A DNA stretch of 47,737 nt from CAZWRV01 sp964636325 (GTDB lineage Bacteria > Verrucomicrobiota > Lentisphaeria > Victivallales > GWF2-50-93): the NCBI GenBank assembly GCA_964636325.1, contig CAZWRV010000043.1:1-47737 (forward strand). Reading direction: 5' to 3'. The notes below the pieces were generated by a model. It worked only from the letters and a program-made list of their open reading frames with translations. It did no database searches and had not been told where the DNA came from. The translations under genes were made by a program, and so were the position numbers. Shown piece after piece: positions 26,048 through 35,229 of the stretch. Every line of letters begins with the position of its first letter. Positions within the stretch are counted from its first letter, which is position 1.

Positions 26048-27655
26048 ATGATGCGCGGGAAAAGGTCGGCTGCGGTCGGGACAGGAGCAAGGATGCTCAA
26101 CATTTTCCATCTCGATCTCAACTATGTCAACCTGAAAAAGGAGTATCTTCGGGACTGGCTGGCGAAACTCAAGGGGATGGGCTTCAACGCCGTCCTGTGG
26201 GAGCTGGAGGACAAAGTGCGCTGGGAGACCTGTCCCGAATGCGTATGGCCAGAGGCGATGTCGAAGCGGGAATTCAAGGAACTTCTTGCGTTTTCAAGAA
26301 AACTGGGGCTTGAGCCGATCCCCCTTCTGCAGACGGTCGGCCATGCGGAATATGTGCTGATGCACAGGAGATACCGCGCCTTCCGCGAACTCAGGGATCG
26401 CCACGACTGCTATTGCACCTCGAATCCGAAAGTCACGAAGTTCCTGAAGGACTGTATCGAAGAATACATGGGCGTGTTCGGCGACATCAGATATTTCCAT
26501 CTCGGCGGTGACGAGGCGTATGTATTTGCGAGATGCCCCAGGTGCTCCGCCTATGCCGGAAAGCACGGAAGGGACGCGCTCTTCGGCAATCATATTAGGG
26601 CGATATCGGAGCCTCTGCTCAGGAAGGGCATCCGACCCGGAATATGGAACGACATGATAATGAAGGATCCTGACGCCCTAGGTTTTGACAGGTCCAAGTA
26701 TGTCGTATGGGACTGGAACTACTGGGACACCGACAAGGCGCCGGAAAGGATTAATCTTCATGCTCTCGGCCACTACACGCTCGCGGACATCCATGCATCG
26801 GGGATGTTGAAGGAGTTTCCGGAACTGCTTGATCCGAAAGGCAGACTGCGCCCGTTCGCATCGGTGCGGATATTGAAGCGGCACGGGTTCGACGTGATCC
26901 TCTGCAGCGCTTCGCGCTCTCACGGCGACACCTTTTTCTGTCCGGCGCCGGCGCATTGCGCGAACATCGCGGCCGCGGCGCGGACGGCCGCATCCGAAAA
27001 GCTCCTCGGCCACTGCGTCACCAGCTGGGCGATACGTCTCAACGATTATGCGGTGCAGATTCCGTCGATCGGCCTGGCCGGATATGCATGTTCAAGGCCC
27101 TGGAAGTCAAGCGATGAGCTATTTCATTCCTACTGCCGGGAGCTCTTCGGAACGGATCCGGAGAAGTTCATCAGGGCCGTCAAGCTCCTCGGCGTCAGCC
27201 TGCCGTTCGCTCAATCATCCACCACCGGCGTCCAGTGGAACGGCATGAAGGATTCAATGCCTGCGCCGAAAGGATACTTGAAAAGGTTTCTTCTGAAACT
27301 GAAGAAGACCAATCCTGAACGGCTCGATTCGTTCCGTTCATCCGTCGGCAGCGCGCTTGCCGGCACGCCCGAGGGGATAAGGCTTCTGGCAGAGTTCTTT
27401 CAGAAGGCTAGGAAGGGCCACGAAATCGTCGACGCCTGGCTGAGCGCGGCGCATTTCCTCCTGACGTCGGCTCTGGCCGCCGAAAATATACTGGAAGGGC
27501 GGAAGACTCGCGGGATCGCCGGGATATTGGAGAAGAACAAGAAGCTTTACGAGACGTTTCTGGAAATACGTGAAACACCCTTGAGCGCGAGGAAGAACGC
27601 GGGCCTGGCGTACGATTCGATCATCGATTATTTCAAAGGCAAAACCCAAAGATAG
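26048..27655 (+). CDS. GH20-like beta-N-acetylhexosaminidase
   Basis: The 535-residue protein resembles the catalytic barrel of glycoside hydrolase family 20. It begins with FHLDLNYVNLKKEYLRDWL and FNAVLWELEDKVRW, continues with PLLQTVGHAEY, and has the diagnostic acid pair in YFHLGGDEAY with D155 and E156. It should remove terminal N-acetylhexosamines, which matches the NagB-like and PIG-L genes further on. Cys pairs near CPRCSAY could bind a metal. No signal peptide is seen, so it probably acts on imported oligosaccharides. AGGAAAGGG lies about seven bases before the ATG. Confidence 0.85.
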   Translation: MMRGKRSAAVGTGARMLNIFHLDLNYVNLKKEYLRDWLAKLKGMGFNAVLWELEDKVRWETCPECVWPEAMSKREFKELLAFSRKLGLEPIPLLQTVGHAEYVLMHRRYRAFRELRDRHDCYCTSNPKVTKFLKDCIEEYMGVFGDIRYFHLGGDEAYVFARCPRCSAYAGKHGRDALFGNHIRAISEPLLRKGIRPGIWNDMIMKDPDALGFDRSKYVVWDWNYWDTDKAPERINLHALGHYTLADIHASGMLKEFPELLDPKGRLRPFASVRILKRHGFDVILCSASRSHGDTFFCPAPAHCANIAAAARTAASEKLLGHCVTSWAIRLNDYAVQIPSIGLAGYACSRPWKSSDELFHSYCRELFGTDPEKFIRAVKLLGVSLPFAQSSTTGVQWNGMKDSMPAPKGYLKRFLLKLKKTNPERLDSFRSSVGSALAGTPEGIRLLAEFFQKARKGHEIVDAWLSAAHFLLTSALAAENILEGRKTRGIAGILEKNKKLYETFLEIRETPLSARKNAGLAYDSIIDYFKGKTQR

Positions 27656-27663
27656 GCGTGGAC

Positions 27664-28881
27664 ATGGAATTCGTCGGAAAGGAAGCCGCTCTTGTCCGGG
27701 AACTCGCCCGCAAGGTCGCGGAAATAGCGGCCGAGCCCAGGATGGAGCTGATCAAGAAGCGCTGGAAGGACGTCAATTCGCTCAGGAAGCCCGACAGGGC
27801 GCCGGTCTGGTGCAGGCCGGTTGGCTGCTGGAAGGAAATCATTCCCGACACCTCCTTGGAATGCGCAACTCCCTGGCTGAGAAGCCTGGAGGCGAATTTC
27901 AAAAGGACTATCTTCAAGCGCGATGTCGACGACGACAGCCCCGTGGAAAAATATTTTGCAATGTCCGCAGTCCAGTCCGTCCGCCCGGAAAACCTCTGGG
28001 GTGTGGATGTTTCACGCCACCAGCCGGGGGAGCCCGGCGGCGCATGGGCCTACGATCCGCCGCTGAAGTCCGAGGACGATTTCGCGCTTCTCCGCACTCC
28101 CGAGTTCCGTCATGACGCCGGCGCTACGGCAAGGGAGTTCGAACGTCTTTCGGAACTGCTGGACGGAATCATGCCGGTCAAGGTCGAACTCCAGCCTTCC
28201 CTTTCCGCCACGCTCGGAACCTATGCCGCAGACCTGCGCGGTCTCGAGCAGATGATGATGGATATGTCGGCGGAACCTGCCTTAATGCATAGGCTTATGG
28301 CTTTCCTTAGGGATGCGGCGCTAAAGGCGATTGACAGCGCCGAGGCGACCGGCATGATTACGGCAAACAATTGCGGCGCAATGCTCTGCAGCGATCCCGT
28401 CGGCGCGCAAACCGGTTCGGCGCTTACCTGCGCGAACCTCTGGTGCGCGGCGAACTCCCAGGAGTTCGACCAGGTCTCCCCGGCGATGTGGGATGAGTTC
28501 TGCCTAAGTTACCAGAAGCCGATCTTCGAGCGCTACGGCCTAGTCTGCTACGGCTGCTGCGAGAACCTGACGCACAAGATCGACGGAGTCCTCTCGATCC
28601 CCAACCTGCGCATCTTCACTTGCAGCGCATGGACAGATCTTGAGGCGGTCCTGGAAAAGGTCGGACGGGAATACTGCATAATGTGGAGGCAGAAGGCGAG
28701 CGACGTCGTTTTCGCGAAGGATGCCCAATCCGTAAGGAAAGCCCTCGCCGAGGGGGCTAGGCGCCTGGATGGTTGTTATTACCAGATCGTCCTGCGCGAG
28801 CTGGAAACGCTGGACGGGAACATGAACCGCCTCCACGAATGGACAAGGTTCGCGAAGGAGGCCGCGGAAAAATATTCGTGA
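27664..28881 (+). CDS. Uroporphyrinogen decarboxylase-like protein
   Basis: The roughly 405-residue protein resembles the UroD superfamily barrel, which includes decarboxylases and corrinoid methyltransferases. Features include GMITANNCGAMLCSDPVGAQ, MWDEFCLSYQKPIFERYGLVCYGCCENLTHK and IFTCSAWTDLEAVLEKVG. True uroporphyrinogen decarboxylase is shorter and begins differently, so a heme role is unlikely. Cysteines in YGCCENL could bind zinc, as in methyltransferase members. Such genes are often found in carbohydrate clusters without known function. A GTG at 27658 is possible; the ATG at 27664 is preferred because AGG lies seven bases upstream. Confidence 0.75.
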   Translation: MEFVGKEAALVRELARKVAEIAAEPRMELIKKRWKDVNSLRKPDRAPVWCRPVGCWKEIIPDTSLECATPWLRSLEANFKRTIFKRDVDDDSPVEKYFAMSAVQSVRPENLWGVDVSRHQPGEPGGAWAYDPPLKSEDDFALLRTPEFRHDAGATAREFERLSELLDGIMPVKVELQPSLSATLGTYAADLRGLEQMMMDMSAEPALMHRLMAFLRDAALKAIDSAEATGMITANNCGAMLCSDPVGAQTGSALTCANLWCAANSQEFDQVSPAMWDEFCLSYQKPIFERYGLVCYGCCENLTHKIDGVLSIPNLRIFTCSAWTDLEAVLEKVGREYCIMWRQKASDVVFAKDAQSVRKALAEGARRLDGCYYQIVLRELETLDGNMNRLHEWTRFAKEAAEKYS

Positions 28882-28898
28882 CTCCGCCCGGATCTGCC

Positions 28899-28918
28899 CT
28901 CCCTCATGGAGGGAGTTT
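28899..28918. terminator. Short hairpin between convergent genes
   Basis: CTCCCT (28899-28904) pairs with AGGGAG (28910-28915) around a five-base loop and is followed by TTT on the plus strand. It lies between the UroD-like stop and the M20 peptidase stop, which face each other. The stem is short, so this is only a weak candidate terminator. Confidence 0.35.
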
Positions 28919-30595
28919 AAGCGAGCCGGTCTCGATGAGGATGTAGAGGACGGCAAAACGTACAGCGGCCGCGATTTCCTCGACGGAGATGCATTCCGTG
29001 TCCGAGTGGGCGTGCTTTAGCTTCCCCGGCCCCATCGTGATGACAGGCATGCTGGGGTATTCCGTGGCGAAGAGCCTTGCGTCGCATGACACGTGCCAGC
29101 CTGTCACCGGTTCGTCGGCGCCGGGCATTCCGCAGAGCTTCATCGCCCTGAGAGCATTAAGCATCTGCGGCGAGGAGGGGTTTCCGTCGAACGCGGCGTT
29201 GTGAAGCTTGTCGTAGGTCGTAGAACATCTTCCGGAGGCCTTGCCTTTGCGGACATTGGAGAAATAATCCGCCAAGCCTTTCTCCGCCGCCCCCGCCATC
29301 CTCCTCATGATCTCGTCGATCTTGTGTGTCGGAAGGAATCCCTGGCCGCCCTCGAGGACTTGTACCGGCTTGGCGCCCGGCTTTTCCTGGAAGATTCTGA
29401 CGTCCGCGTCCTTCGCGTTCCTGATGAAGTCCCTTACCAGATATGCCATCTTGGTGATCGCGCAGTCGTTTTCCAGGATCGAGCCCATGTGGCCTGTGGA
29501 GCCGAAGACTTCGAGCTTGAATTCTCCCGGCGAGATTTCCTCCATGCTGAAATGCCGTTCGACCTTCGGCCTGCCCGTGTCTGGATTCACCTCGTGAGTC
29601 TTGTCCCCGTATCTTTCCACATATTTCGCCGCCGCCTCCTTAAGGATGTCCTCCATCACGGCGCGGTGCATCCTGGTCCTCACGAGCAGAGGGACGTAGC
29701 CGTTGATGCGGGATGGATGTTCGCCGAAGGCTCCGATTATGCCATGGCATGTCTGGACCGGGCGCTGGGGGAACAAGGGGTGCCTGCTTTCGGATTTAAT
29801 CCTGGCCCCCTCGTCCTCCATTGCGAGGACGACGTAGGCGGCGGCACCTACGAAGTCCGATTCGTCCACATCAAGCTCAGTCCTGTACCATACCGCCCCC
29901 CTGTTGGCGGGATGTATCCTGTTGTCGGTGCATTCGTGGACGAGAATGGAGTCGTATTCCTTCCGCAGTTTTTTGTCCAGTGCCAGCGAAAGCGAGCCGT
30001 TGCCGCCGGTCTCCTCCTCGATCACGAACATGAAGGTCGCCTGGCGGTTCAGCCGCACCAGCCCTTCCTTGACGAGCCGGTCAAGAAGCTGCGCGGCGCG
30101 TATCATCACGGCCACGCCACCCTTGTCGTCGCAGGCGCCGCGGCCGCTGACGATCCCGTCCTTCACCGCCGGAGGAAGATATGGCGCGACCACGTCGATG
30201 TGAGCGTTCAGGGCGAGGCTCCTTCCTTTCGGATTGTGACCGCCCCTTGGAAGGAGCTTGAAAACGTAGTTGTACCGTCCCTCGTAGGTCTCCTTGAAAC
30301 CGAGCCCCTGCGGCCTGGACGCTGTCTTCGTGAAGTGGAGCTGCGAATATGCGGGATGCTTTTGGATCGAAGTTCTGATGGGATGATATTTCCCCTCGCC
30401 ATCGAGGCAGGCAAGTTCGTCAATGATTGTCTTGAAGCATTTCGCCTCGTTCTCCCTCATGACCGACGGATCGGGGTTGGGGGTGGTGTCGGCGGATATC
30501 AGCTTCACAAGCAGTTCGGCAGTGTCCCTTTTGAATTCATCTGAATTCAATCTGCCGTCCAGCCAGCCTGTGATCTTTGCAAGAGCAGCCTTCAT
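28904..30595 (-). CDS. M20-family metallopeptidase/deacylase
   Basis: The 563-residue protein has the M20 di-zinc motifs in order: NAHIDVVAP (H132, D134), GRGACDDKGG with the bridging aspartate near D156, and IEEETGGNGS with the catalytic and metal-binding glutamates near 193-194. Family members cleave peptides or remove acyl groups from amino acids (ArgE, DapE, carboxypeptidase types). It is longer than typical members (about 400), with extra sequence before the catalytic core. The ATG at 30595 is used; an upstream TTG adds only two residues. No signal peptide is present. Confidence 0.88.
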   Translation of the reverse strand: MKAALAKITGWLDGRLNSDEFKRDTAELLVKLISADTTPNPDPSVMRENEAKCFKTIIDELACLDGEGKYHPIRTSIQKHPAYSQLHFTKTASRPQGLGFKETYEGRYNYVFKLLPRGGHNPKGRSLALNAHIDVVAPYLPPAVKDGIVSGRGACDDKGGVAVMIRAAQLLDRLVKEGLVRLNRQATFMFVIEEETGGNGSLSLALDKKLRKEYDSILVHECTDNRIHPANRGAVWYRTELDVDESDFVGAAAYVVLAMEDEGARIKSESRHPLFPQRPVQTCHGIIGAFGEHPSRINGYVPLLVRTRMHRAVMEDILKEAAAKYVERYGDKTHEVNPDTGRPKVERHFSMEEISPGEFKLEVFGSTGHMGSILENDCAITKMAYLVRDFIRNAKDADVRIFQEKPGAKPVQVLEGGQGFLPTHKIDEIMRRMAGAAEKGLADYFSNVRKGKASGRCSTTYDKLHNAAFDGNPSSPQMLNALRAMKLCGMPGADEPVTGWHVSCDARLFATEYPSMPVITMGPGKLKHAHSDTECISVEEIAAAVRFAVLYILIETGSLKLPP

Positions 30596-30678
30596 AGGCA
30601 AATATTATTGTCATGTTTCCCGGAAAGTCAATGCCTTGCTCCGTCTCGTATTCAGGATTCTGTCATCCTGTCCGGCTT

Positions 30679-31878
30679 TCACGTCTTCTGCGGATCCACC
30701 GCCTCGCGCACGCCTTCGCCGATGAAGTTGAACGAGACCACCGAGACAAATATCATAAGTCCGGGCCAGAGGGTGAGATGCCAGTATTGGAGCGGATTGG
30801 TCATCGATTCGCGCAGGAGCTCCCCCCAGCTCGCAGTCGGCGGCTGGACTCCGAACCCCAGGAAGCTGAGGCCGCTTTCCGAGAGTATCGCCCCTGCGAT
30901 TCCGAACGTGAAGCTGACAAGAATCGGTCCTGCGACGTTCGGCAGCAGATGGAAAGCCATAATCCTCCAGACGGGCAGGCCGAGGGACTCGCAGCTCTTG
31001 ATGTATGCCATGGACCTCTGCTTGAGCACCTCGCCCCTGACGATACGGCAGAGCCCCGTCCAGGACGTGAGTCCGATCACGAAGATCACAAGAAGTATGG
31101 ACTGCTTGAAGTTCCTGTCCATCATTATCACCATCAGTATTAGCAGCAGAAGGAAGGTCGGGAAGCACATGACGATTTCCACGATCCTCATAATTAGGAT
31201 GTCCGTGCGTCCGCCGGAATAGCCGGCCACAAGGCCGACTGCTATGCCTATGGCCATAGAGAAGACGGTCGCGATTATGCCGACCGCAAGCGAGACCCTG
31301 GCCCCGTATATGAGCCTGGAGAATACGTCCCTGCCGTTCTGGTCGGTGCCCAGGAGGTGCGTTCTGTCGGGGCGGTTGTATGGGACGGAGATGTTCTCGA
31401 ACGGGCCGTATTTCAGCGGCGCGTAGACGGCGAACTCCCCCTGCTTAAGGGACGAAGTGATCTTTTTCCAGTCGGCGCTGTCCAGCTTAGTCCGCGAGAA
31501 CATGAAAGGGATGAGCAGCAGCACCGCCGCCGCGGCCAGCGCGGCGCCTTTCCATGGCCTTCGCCTCAGCAGCAGATTCAGGACGATGGCGACTGGCAGG
31601 AAGATCAGGAGGTAGTTGAAAATCCTTTCGACGACGATTTCCGAACTGTCCGGCGCGAAGATGAACCTGAGGGCCGGGAAGGAGATCGCCCCGTCCATGT
31701 AGAGCAATAGGGGCCTTTTATTGGCGAGGAGCGGGGCCGCGGTGGCCAGAAGCAGCAGCGTGATGGCGCCGCAGAGCCCCGCCATCGCCATCCTGTTGTC
31801 CTTGAAGAGCGTCCATGCCCTTCCGGACGGAGACTCAAGGCCTGCGCCATCCTGCGAATTGTCCCCTCCGTCCTTCAT
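30679..31878 (-). CDS. OppC/DppC-type ABC permease
   Basis: This is a peptide- or glycoside-type importer permease. Characteristic features are HLLGTDQNGRDVFSRLIYG, VSLAVGIIATVFSMAIGI, and the ATPase-contact region SCESLGLPVWRIMAFHLLPN, followed by the terminal FLGFGVQPPTASWGELL. Beyond the usual first membrane helix, the N-terminal half has two further hydrophobic segments (YLLIFLPVAIVLNLLL and ALAAAAVLLLIPFMF) before the LGTD motif, which standard OppC proteins lack. No partner permease, binding protein or ATPase is adjacent, so it stands alone in this window. The gene upstream encodes an unrelated secreted coiled-coil protein 11 bases away. Confidence 0.88.
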   Translation of the reverse strand: MKDGGDNSQDGAGLESPSGRAWTLFKDNRMAMAGLCGAITLLLLATAAPLLANKRPLLLYMDGAISFPALRFIFAPDSSEIVVERIFNYLLIFLPVAIVLNLLLRRRPWKGAALAAAAVLLLIPFMFSRTKLDSADWKKITSSLKQGEFAVYAPLKYGPFENISVPYNRPDRTHLLGTDQNGRDVFSRLIYGARVSLAVGIIATVFSMAIGIAVGLVAGYSGGRTDILIMRIVEIVMCFPTFLLLLILMVIMMDRNFKQSILLVIFVIGLTSWTGLCRIVRGEVLKQRSMAYIKSCESLGLPVWRIMAFHLLPNVAGPILVSFTFGIAGAILSESGLSFLGFGVQPPTASWGELLRESMTNPLQYWHLTLWPGLMIFVSVVSFNFIGEGVREAVDPQKT

Positions 31879-31889
31879 GATGCGGAAGC

Positions 31890-32423
31890 TTATTTCGCCA
31901 TCGGATCGGCAGGCTTTTCACCGCCCGCTCCGCCTTCATTCGCCGCCGGGTCGGCGGTTTCACCGGAAGCGAGCCTGTTAAGCTCGTCGATCTGGTTGTT
32001 CAGGGCCTCGACCTCCTTCTGCTGCTTGGCTATGGCGGCGGGATCGCCCTTGGAATCCCTCAGCTTGTCAAGCTTCTTCTGGGCATCTTCGAGCTTCTTT
32101 TCGAGCGCGCCGGTCATCTTGTCACGCTCCTTGTCCCTCATATCCTCCTGCTTCCTTATCTCGTCCTTGAGCTTGGCGATCTTTTTAGCGTCCTTGTCCT
32201 TCTGCGGATCGAGCTTGGCGATCTCATCTTCCTTCTTCTTTATTACAGTGAGGAACTTGTCGAACGGATTTTTCTTCTTTGCGGCGGGAGTTTCCTTCGG
32301 TTGTTCGGCCTGCTTGGGTTCCTCACCCTTCGGCTGCTCGCCCGGCTGGGCCGCCGGTTCCTCCGCGATTGAAGCTGCAATGGCGAATACTGACGCGGCC
32401 GCGAAAAGCACAAACCTCTTCAT
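31890..32423 (-). CDS. Secreted coiled-coil protein of unknown function
   Basis: The product has 177 residues. A signal peptide is clear at 1-20 (MKRFVLFAAASVFAIAASIA). A Pro/Glu/Gln/Lys-rich linker follows, then a long Lys/Glu-rich helix (about 55-150) with heptad-like leucines, ending in a Gly/Ala/Pro-rich tail. This is a low-complexity periplasmic coiled coil; no family is recognised. The ATG at 32423 is chosen because it starts the signal peptide and follows AAGGAAAGGAAA; a longer frame to 32570 gives no sensible N-terminus. It lies 11 bases before the OppC-like gene and may be co-transcribed. Confidence 0.75.
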   Translation of the reverse strand: MKRFVLFAAASVFAIAASIAEEPAAQPGEQPKGEEPKQAEQPKETPAAKKKNPFDKFLTVIKKKEDEIAKLDPQKDKDAKKIAKLKDEIRKQEDMRDKERDKMTGALEKKLEDAQKKLDKLRDSKGDPAAIAKQQKEVEALNNQIDELNRLASGETADPAANEGGAGGEKPADPMAK

Positions 32424-32540
32424 GCTCGTTTCCTTTCCTTGAATGGATATTGGGCGATAGTTTATCAATTTTTTGAAATATAACATGGGAAGCATCGGCA
32501 GGCAAATTCGGCGCGGATTTATTTGATGCGCGAGGACATT

Positions 32541-32571
32541 GAATGTAAATTCTTCAGCCTGAAGGAGCATA
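32541..32571. repeat. Solo MITE-end-like sequence
   Basis: GAATGTAAATTCTTCAGCC, followed by TGAAGGAGCATA, closely matches the right inverted end of the element at 37458-37731 (37700-37731). It contains the near-palindrome CTTCAG-C-CTGAAG. I could not find a matching left end within about 150 bases upstream, so it is a remnant or a shared regulatory motif. It lies just beyond the stop of the dehydrogenase gene. Confidence 0.5.
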
Positions 32572-32587
32572 CGAACACGGACGTCTG

Positions 32588-33532
32588 TCAGAACAGCAGC
32601 ACGCCCTTGACATAGTCGTCCTTGCGGGCCGCGCCGGCTTCTAACGCCTTCTGGACGTCCTCGAACTTATGGCGGTGTGTTATGAGCTTCGTCTGGTCGA
32701 AAGTGCCTTTCTCGATGAGGCGGACGGCGCGGAGGTTGTGCTGGACGTTGTGGTCGATCGCGATCAACGGTGCGGAATTCAGTACTTTAAGTCCGCGCAT
32801 GTGCCATACGCCGAAGTCGACCTCCCTCGGGCCGTGATGCCATGAGAAGACCGAGAGGCGTCCGCCTCTGCGTGTGAGCAGTCCAGCCTTCTGGAGCGGG
32901 GGCAGGGCGCCGGACGCCTCGATGACGAGGTCGAACGGATTGCCCTTGAGCTCCTCCATCCGGGCGTCGCCGGCGGGAGTCCCAACCTGGATTGTCTCCG
33001 TCGCGCCGAACGCCTTCGCCAGCTTCAGCTTGCGCGGGTTGATGTCTGCGACGACCAGTTCGGCGAGCGGGCAGTGCGCCAGGCCCTGCACGTTCAACAG
33101 CCCCATATAGCCTGCGCCGGTCATCAGGACGCGGTCGCCGGGGCTGATTTCATACGAATAAAGCGCCCTCACGATGCACTCTACCGGCTCGCAGATTATG
33201 GTGGACCAGTCGGCAAATCTTTTGCTGAACGAGACCAGTCCGAACGAGTTCATGTTCTGCAGGTCAGTCCAGTTGCCGGCGGGGACATAGTCGCCCTCCT
33301 TGAGGTTCTTAACGTTCTTTCCGGCCTTTACGACGACGGAGATCCCTTCGTGACCGGCGAACGTAGGATACATCGGCTCAGTCCCTTTGAACACCGACAC
33401 CTCGAACATGCAGATGCCGTTTGCGATCATCTTGAGCTGCACCTCGTCCGGGCCGGGATCCTTTAGCGTAACCTCGCGCCATTCGATCTTCCCCGGTGCG
33501 ACAATCCACAACTGCCTGGCCTTCGTGGTCAT
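32588..33532 (-). CDS. Zinc-type medium-chain alcohol/polyol dehydrogenase
   Basis: The 314-residue protein belongs to the medium-chain dehydrogenase/reductase family. The catalytic domain has C41, the FAGHEG motif (H61-E62) and the CEPVEC segment (114-119) that supplies further zinc-site contacts. The nucleotide-binding fold has GAGYMG at 139-144 and VVADINPRKLKLA for cofactor selection, with an acidic residue suggesting NAD. The four-cysteine structural zinc loop of many members is absent, consistent with sorbitol-type or shorter relatives. AAGGAG lies about seven bases before the ATG. The substrate is unknown, probably a sugar alcohol. Confidence 0.87.
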   Translation of the reverse strand: MTTKARQLWIVAPGKIEWREVTLKDPGPDEVQLKMIANGICMFEVSVFKGTEPMYPTFAGHEGISVVVKAGKNVKNLKEGDYVPAGNWTDLQNMNSFGLVSFSKRFADWSTIICEPVECIVRALYSYEISPGDRVLMTGAGYMGLLNVQGLAHCPLAELVVADINPRKLKLAKAFGATETIQVGTPAGDARMEELKGNPFDLVIEASGALPPLQKAGLLTRRGGRLSVFSWHHGPREVDFGVWHMRGLKVLNSAPLIAIDHNVQHNLRAVRLIEKGTFDQTKLITHRHKFEDVQKALEAGAARKDDYVKGVLLF

Positions 33533-33580
33533 GTCATTCTCCTTAAACAGGTTAAAACGTCAGGATTATATGGATGGGCC

Positions 33581-33683
33581 AATTTCAAAACTCCTAGAAA
33601 GGCGCAGCCTGGCTTCGCCCTCCGATCTCGGAATATGTGTAAACTGCGGAGGGTTGAGCCGTGCTCAACCGCACTTTAAAATT
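33581..33683 (+). repeat. 103-bp hairpin-rich dispersed element, copy B
   Basis: This has the same length, orientation and layout as the copy at 18277-18379. Ends are AATTTCAAAA (33581-33590) and a related inverted end finishing at 33683; flanking GGGCC/GGCTC extends the inverted ends. The internal CCCTCCG/CGGAGGG and GGTTGAGC/GCTCAACC stems are conserved although single bases in the loops and arms differ, so the pairing looks preserved. It lies between two minus-strand genes. Confidence 0.75.
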
Positions 33684-33694
33684 GGCTCGGATGC

Positions 33695-34855
33695 TCATGT
33701 TTTTCTGCTTGCCGAGCCGCCGAACTTCGCGCGGAACCTGGCGAGCGCATATTTAAGTGTCATCTCGCCCTTGATGAGCTTGACGAAGGATTCTGTGCTG
33801 GCCTGCGGCAGCTTCGAGACGTAGTAGTCCCACTGGGCGTTGCTCATGTTCTTCATGATCCTGTTCATGAGATACTGCATGATCAGCTCTTTCCTGAATC
33901 TCTTCCATTCATCAAGAAGAGGATCTTCGAAGTCGGTCCTGCCGCCGTCAGCCCTTATGCATAGCTTCGCGCAGTGATTGCCGGCCATCGCGCCCCATTT
34001 GAGCGCGTAGCGGGTCCCTTCGCCTGTGAGCAGCGACAGCTGGCCGGCGGAGTCGCCTGCGATCGCAAGACCGTCGAACACTATTTTTTTAAGGGGGTAG
34101 TGGCAGGGGACGAAGCCGCCCTTGCGCTCGATGATTTTGTAGCTCTTCAGCCCCCCGAGAAAATTTTCGAGGGAGTATTTCAGGAAAGGTTCGCCCAGCC
34201 TCCAGTATTTGGGCGAGATGAATCCGACACCTACCCTGGTCCTTCCGTAGGGGCAGGGGAATATCCACGCGTATCCGCTTGGCGCTGCCTCGCTGCCTAC
34301 GACGAGCTTGCCGAGGTCCGGCTCGATCTGCTTGTCGATTTCGACCTCGAGCCCGAACGCCCTCTGCCCGGGCGAGAGCTTGTTGCCGTAGCAGCGCGCG
34401 ACGCCGCTGCAGTCGATTGTCATCTTGGCATGCACTTCGGAGGTTTTTCCTTTGTTTTCGACGATCACTCCGACGGTCCTGCCCTTTTTCCTGATCAGCG
34501 ATTTGACATTGTGCGAGCAGAGGATCTTCGCTCCTGAGGCCGATGCTATGGAGGCGAGCTTCCTGAGGAAGCCTGTAGTGTCTATGACGCAGAGCGTCGC
34601 ATCGGGCGCATGGTGCTCCGACGACTGGTGCGAGGATATGAATGCAACCCTTGTAACCGGATGCGCGAACTCCTTCACCCCGTATGATTCGTCGATCTCG
34701 CTCCACCAGGTCCCCCCGCCGCAGCGGGGAATCTGCCCGATCGATCCGTAGCGCTCGAAGACCGTGGTTTCCACGCCGCGCTTCGCCGCGGCTATCGCCG
34801 CCGCAAGCCCCGCGTAGCCCCCGCCGATTATCGCGATTTCAGTGCTTTGATTCAT
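33695..34855 (-). CDS. Geranylgeranyl-reductase-family FAD-dependent oxidoreductase
   Basis: The 386-residue flavoprotein starts with the FAD-binding fold IAIIGGGYAGLAAAIAAAKRG (GGGYAG at 11-16) and the acidic end of strand 2 in TTVFERYG. It continues with PRCGGGTWW, the second nucleotide contact region MTIDCSGVAR, and LAIAGDSAGQLSLLTGEGTRYAL, typical of geranylgeranyl reductase-like enzymes that saturate isoprenoid double bonds. The natural substrate here is unknown; a quinone or carotenoid precursor is possible. The ATG overlaps the vapC-like stop by four bases and lacks a clear ribosome site, so it is probably translated by coupling. Confidence 0.83.
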   Translation of the reverse strand: MNQSTEIAIIGGGYAGLAAAIAAAKRGVETTVFERYGSIGQIPRCGGGTWWSEIDESYGVKEFAHPVTRVAFISSHQSSEHHAPDATLCVIDTTGFLRKLASIASASGAKILCSHNVKSLIRKKGRTVGVIVENKGKTSEVHAKMTIDCSGVARCYGNKLSPGQRAFGLEVEIDKQIEPDLGKLVVGSEAAPSGYAWIFPCPYGRTRVGVGFISPKYWRLGEPFLKYSLENFLGGLKSYKIIERKGGFVPCHYPLKKIVFDGLAIAGDSAGQLSLLTGEGTRYALKWGAMAGNHCAKLCIRADGGRTDFEDPLLDEWKRFRKELIMQYLMNRIMKNMSNAQWDYYVSKLPQASTESFVKLIKGEMTLKYALARFRAKFGGSASRKT

Positions 34856-35229
34856 TTGATAGGATTAAGAATTGATAATCCGGCGATTTTGCTGAAGTCA
34901 GACTCATTGGCAGTAATCAGTGTGGCATTGCTGACAATTGCTGTAGCGGCAATAATTGCGTCAGGGATTTTTATTCGCCGTTCTTTGCGCAGTTCTATTG
35001 CCTTGTCTATTGATGAAGGCAGAACGTTGACTTCGTGGAATTCAGAAAGAATAGTCCTAATTCTAGCCTCTTCATCACTTGTAAGTTTAGGAAATCCAAG
35101 CAGTTCGAGTCTGGATATGGCAGAATATCCGCACCATTCCGAATTGGAAGCATTCCTTAAGGCATGTGTTACTTCACCCTTGTTGGCAAGCAAATATATC
35201 CATATGTTTGTGTCGATAAGGTATCGCAT
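34852..35229 (-). CDS. VapC-type PIN-domain toxin
   Basis: The 125-residue PIN-domain RNase has the four acidic residues of the family: D6 in YLIDTNIW, E42 in SRLELLG, D90 in IPDAIIAATA and D111 in NESDF. All are present, so it should be an active metal-dependent RNase, most often cutting tRNA or rRNA in VapC toxins. The ATG at 35229 is preferred over an upstream start because it overlaps the stop of the small antitoxin-like gene by one base in the usual ATGA arrangement. Its own stop overlaps the next gene by four bases. Confidence 0.88.
   Translation of the reverse strand: MRYLIDTNIWIYLLANKGEVTHALRNASNSEWCGYSAISRLELLGFPKLTSDEEARIRTILSEFHEVNVLPSSIDKAIELRKERRIKIPDAIIAATAIVSNATLITANESDFSKIAGLSILNPIK

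Noticed and set aside
29093..30544. 483-residue open frame opposite the M20 peptidase
   Set aside because: It is a GC-driven shadow of a gene with clear M20 motifs on the other strand and has no recognisable domain.
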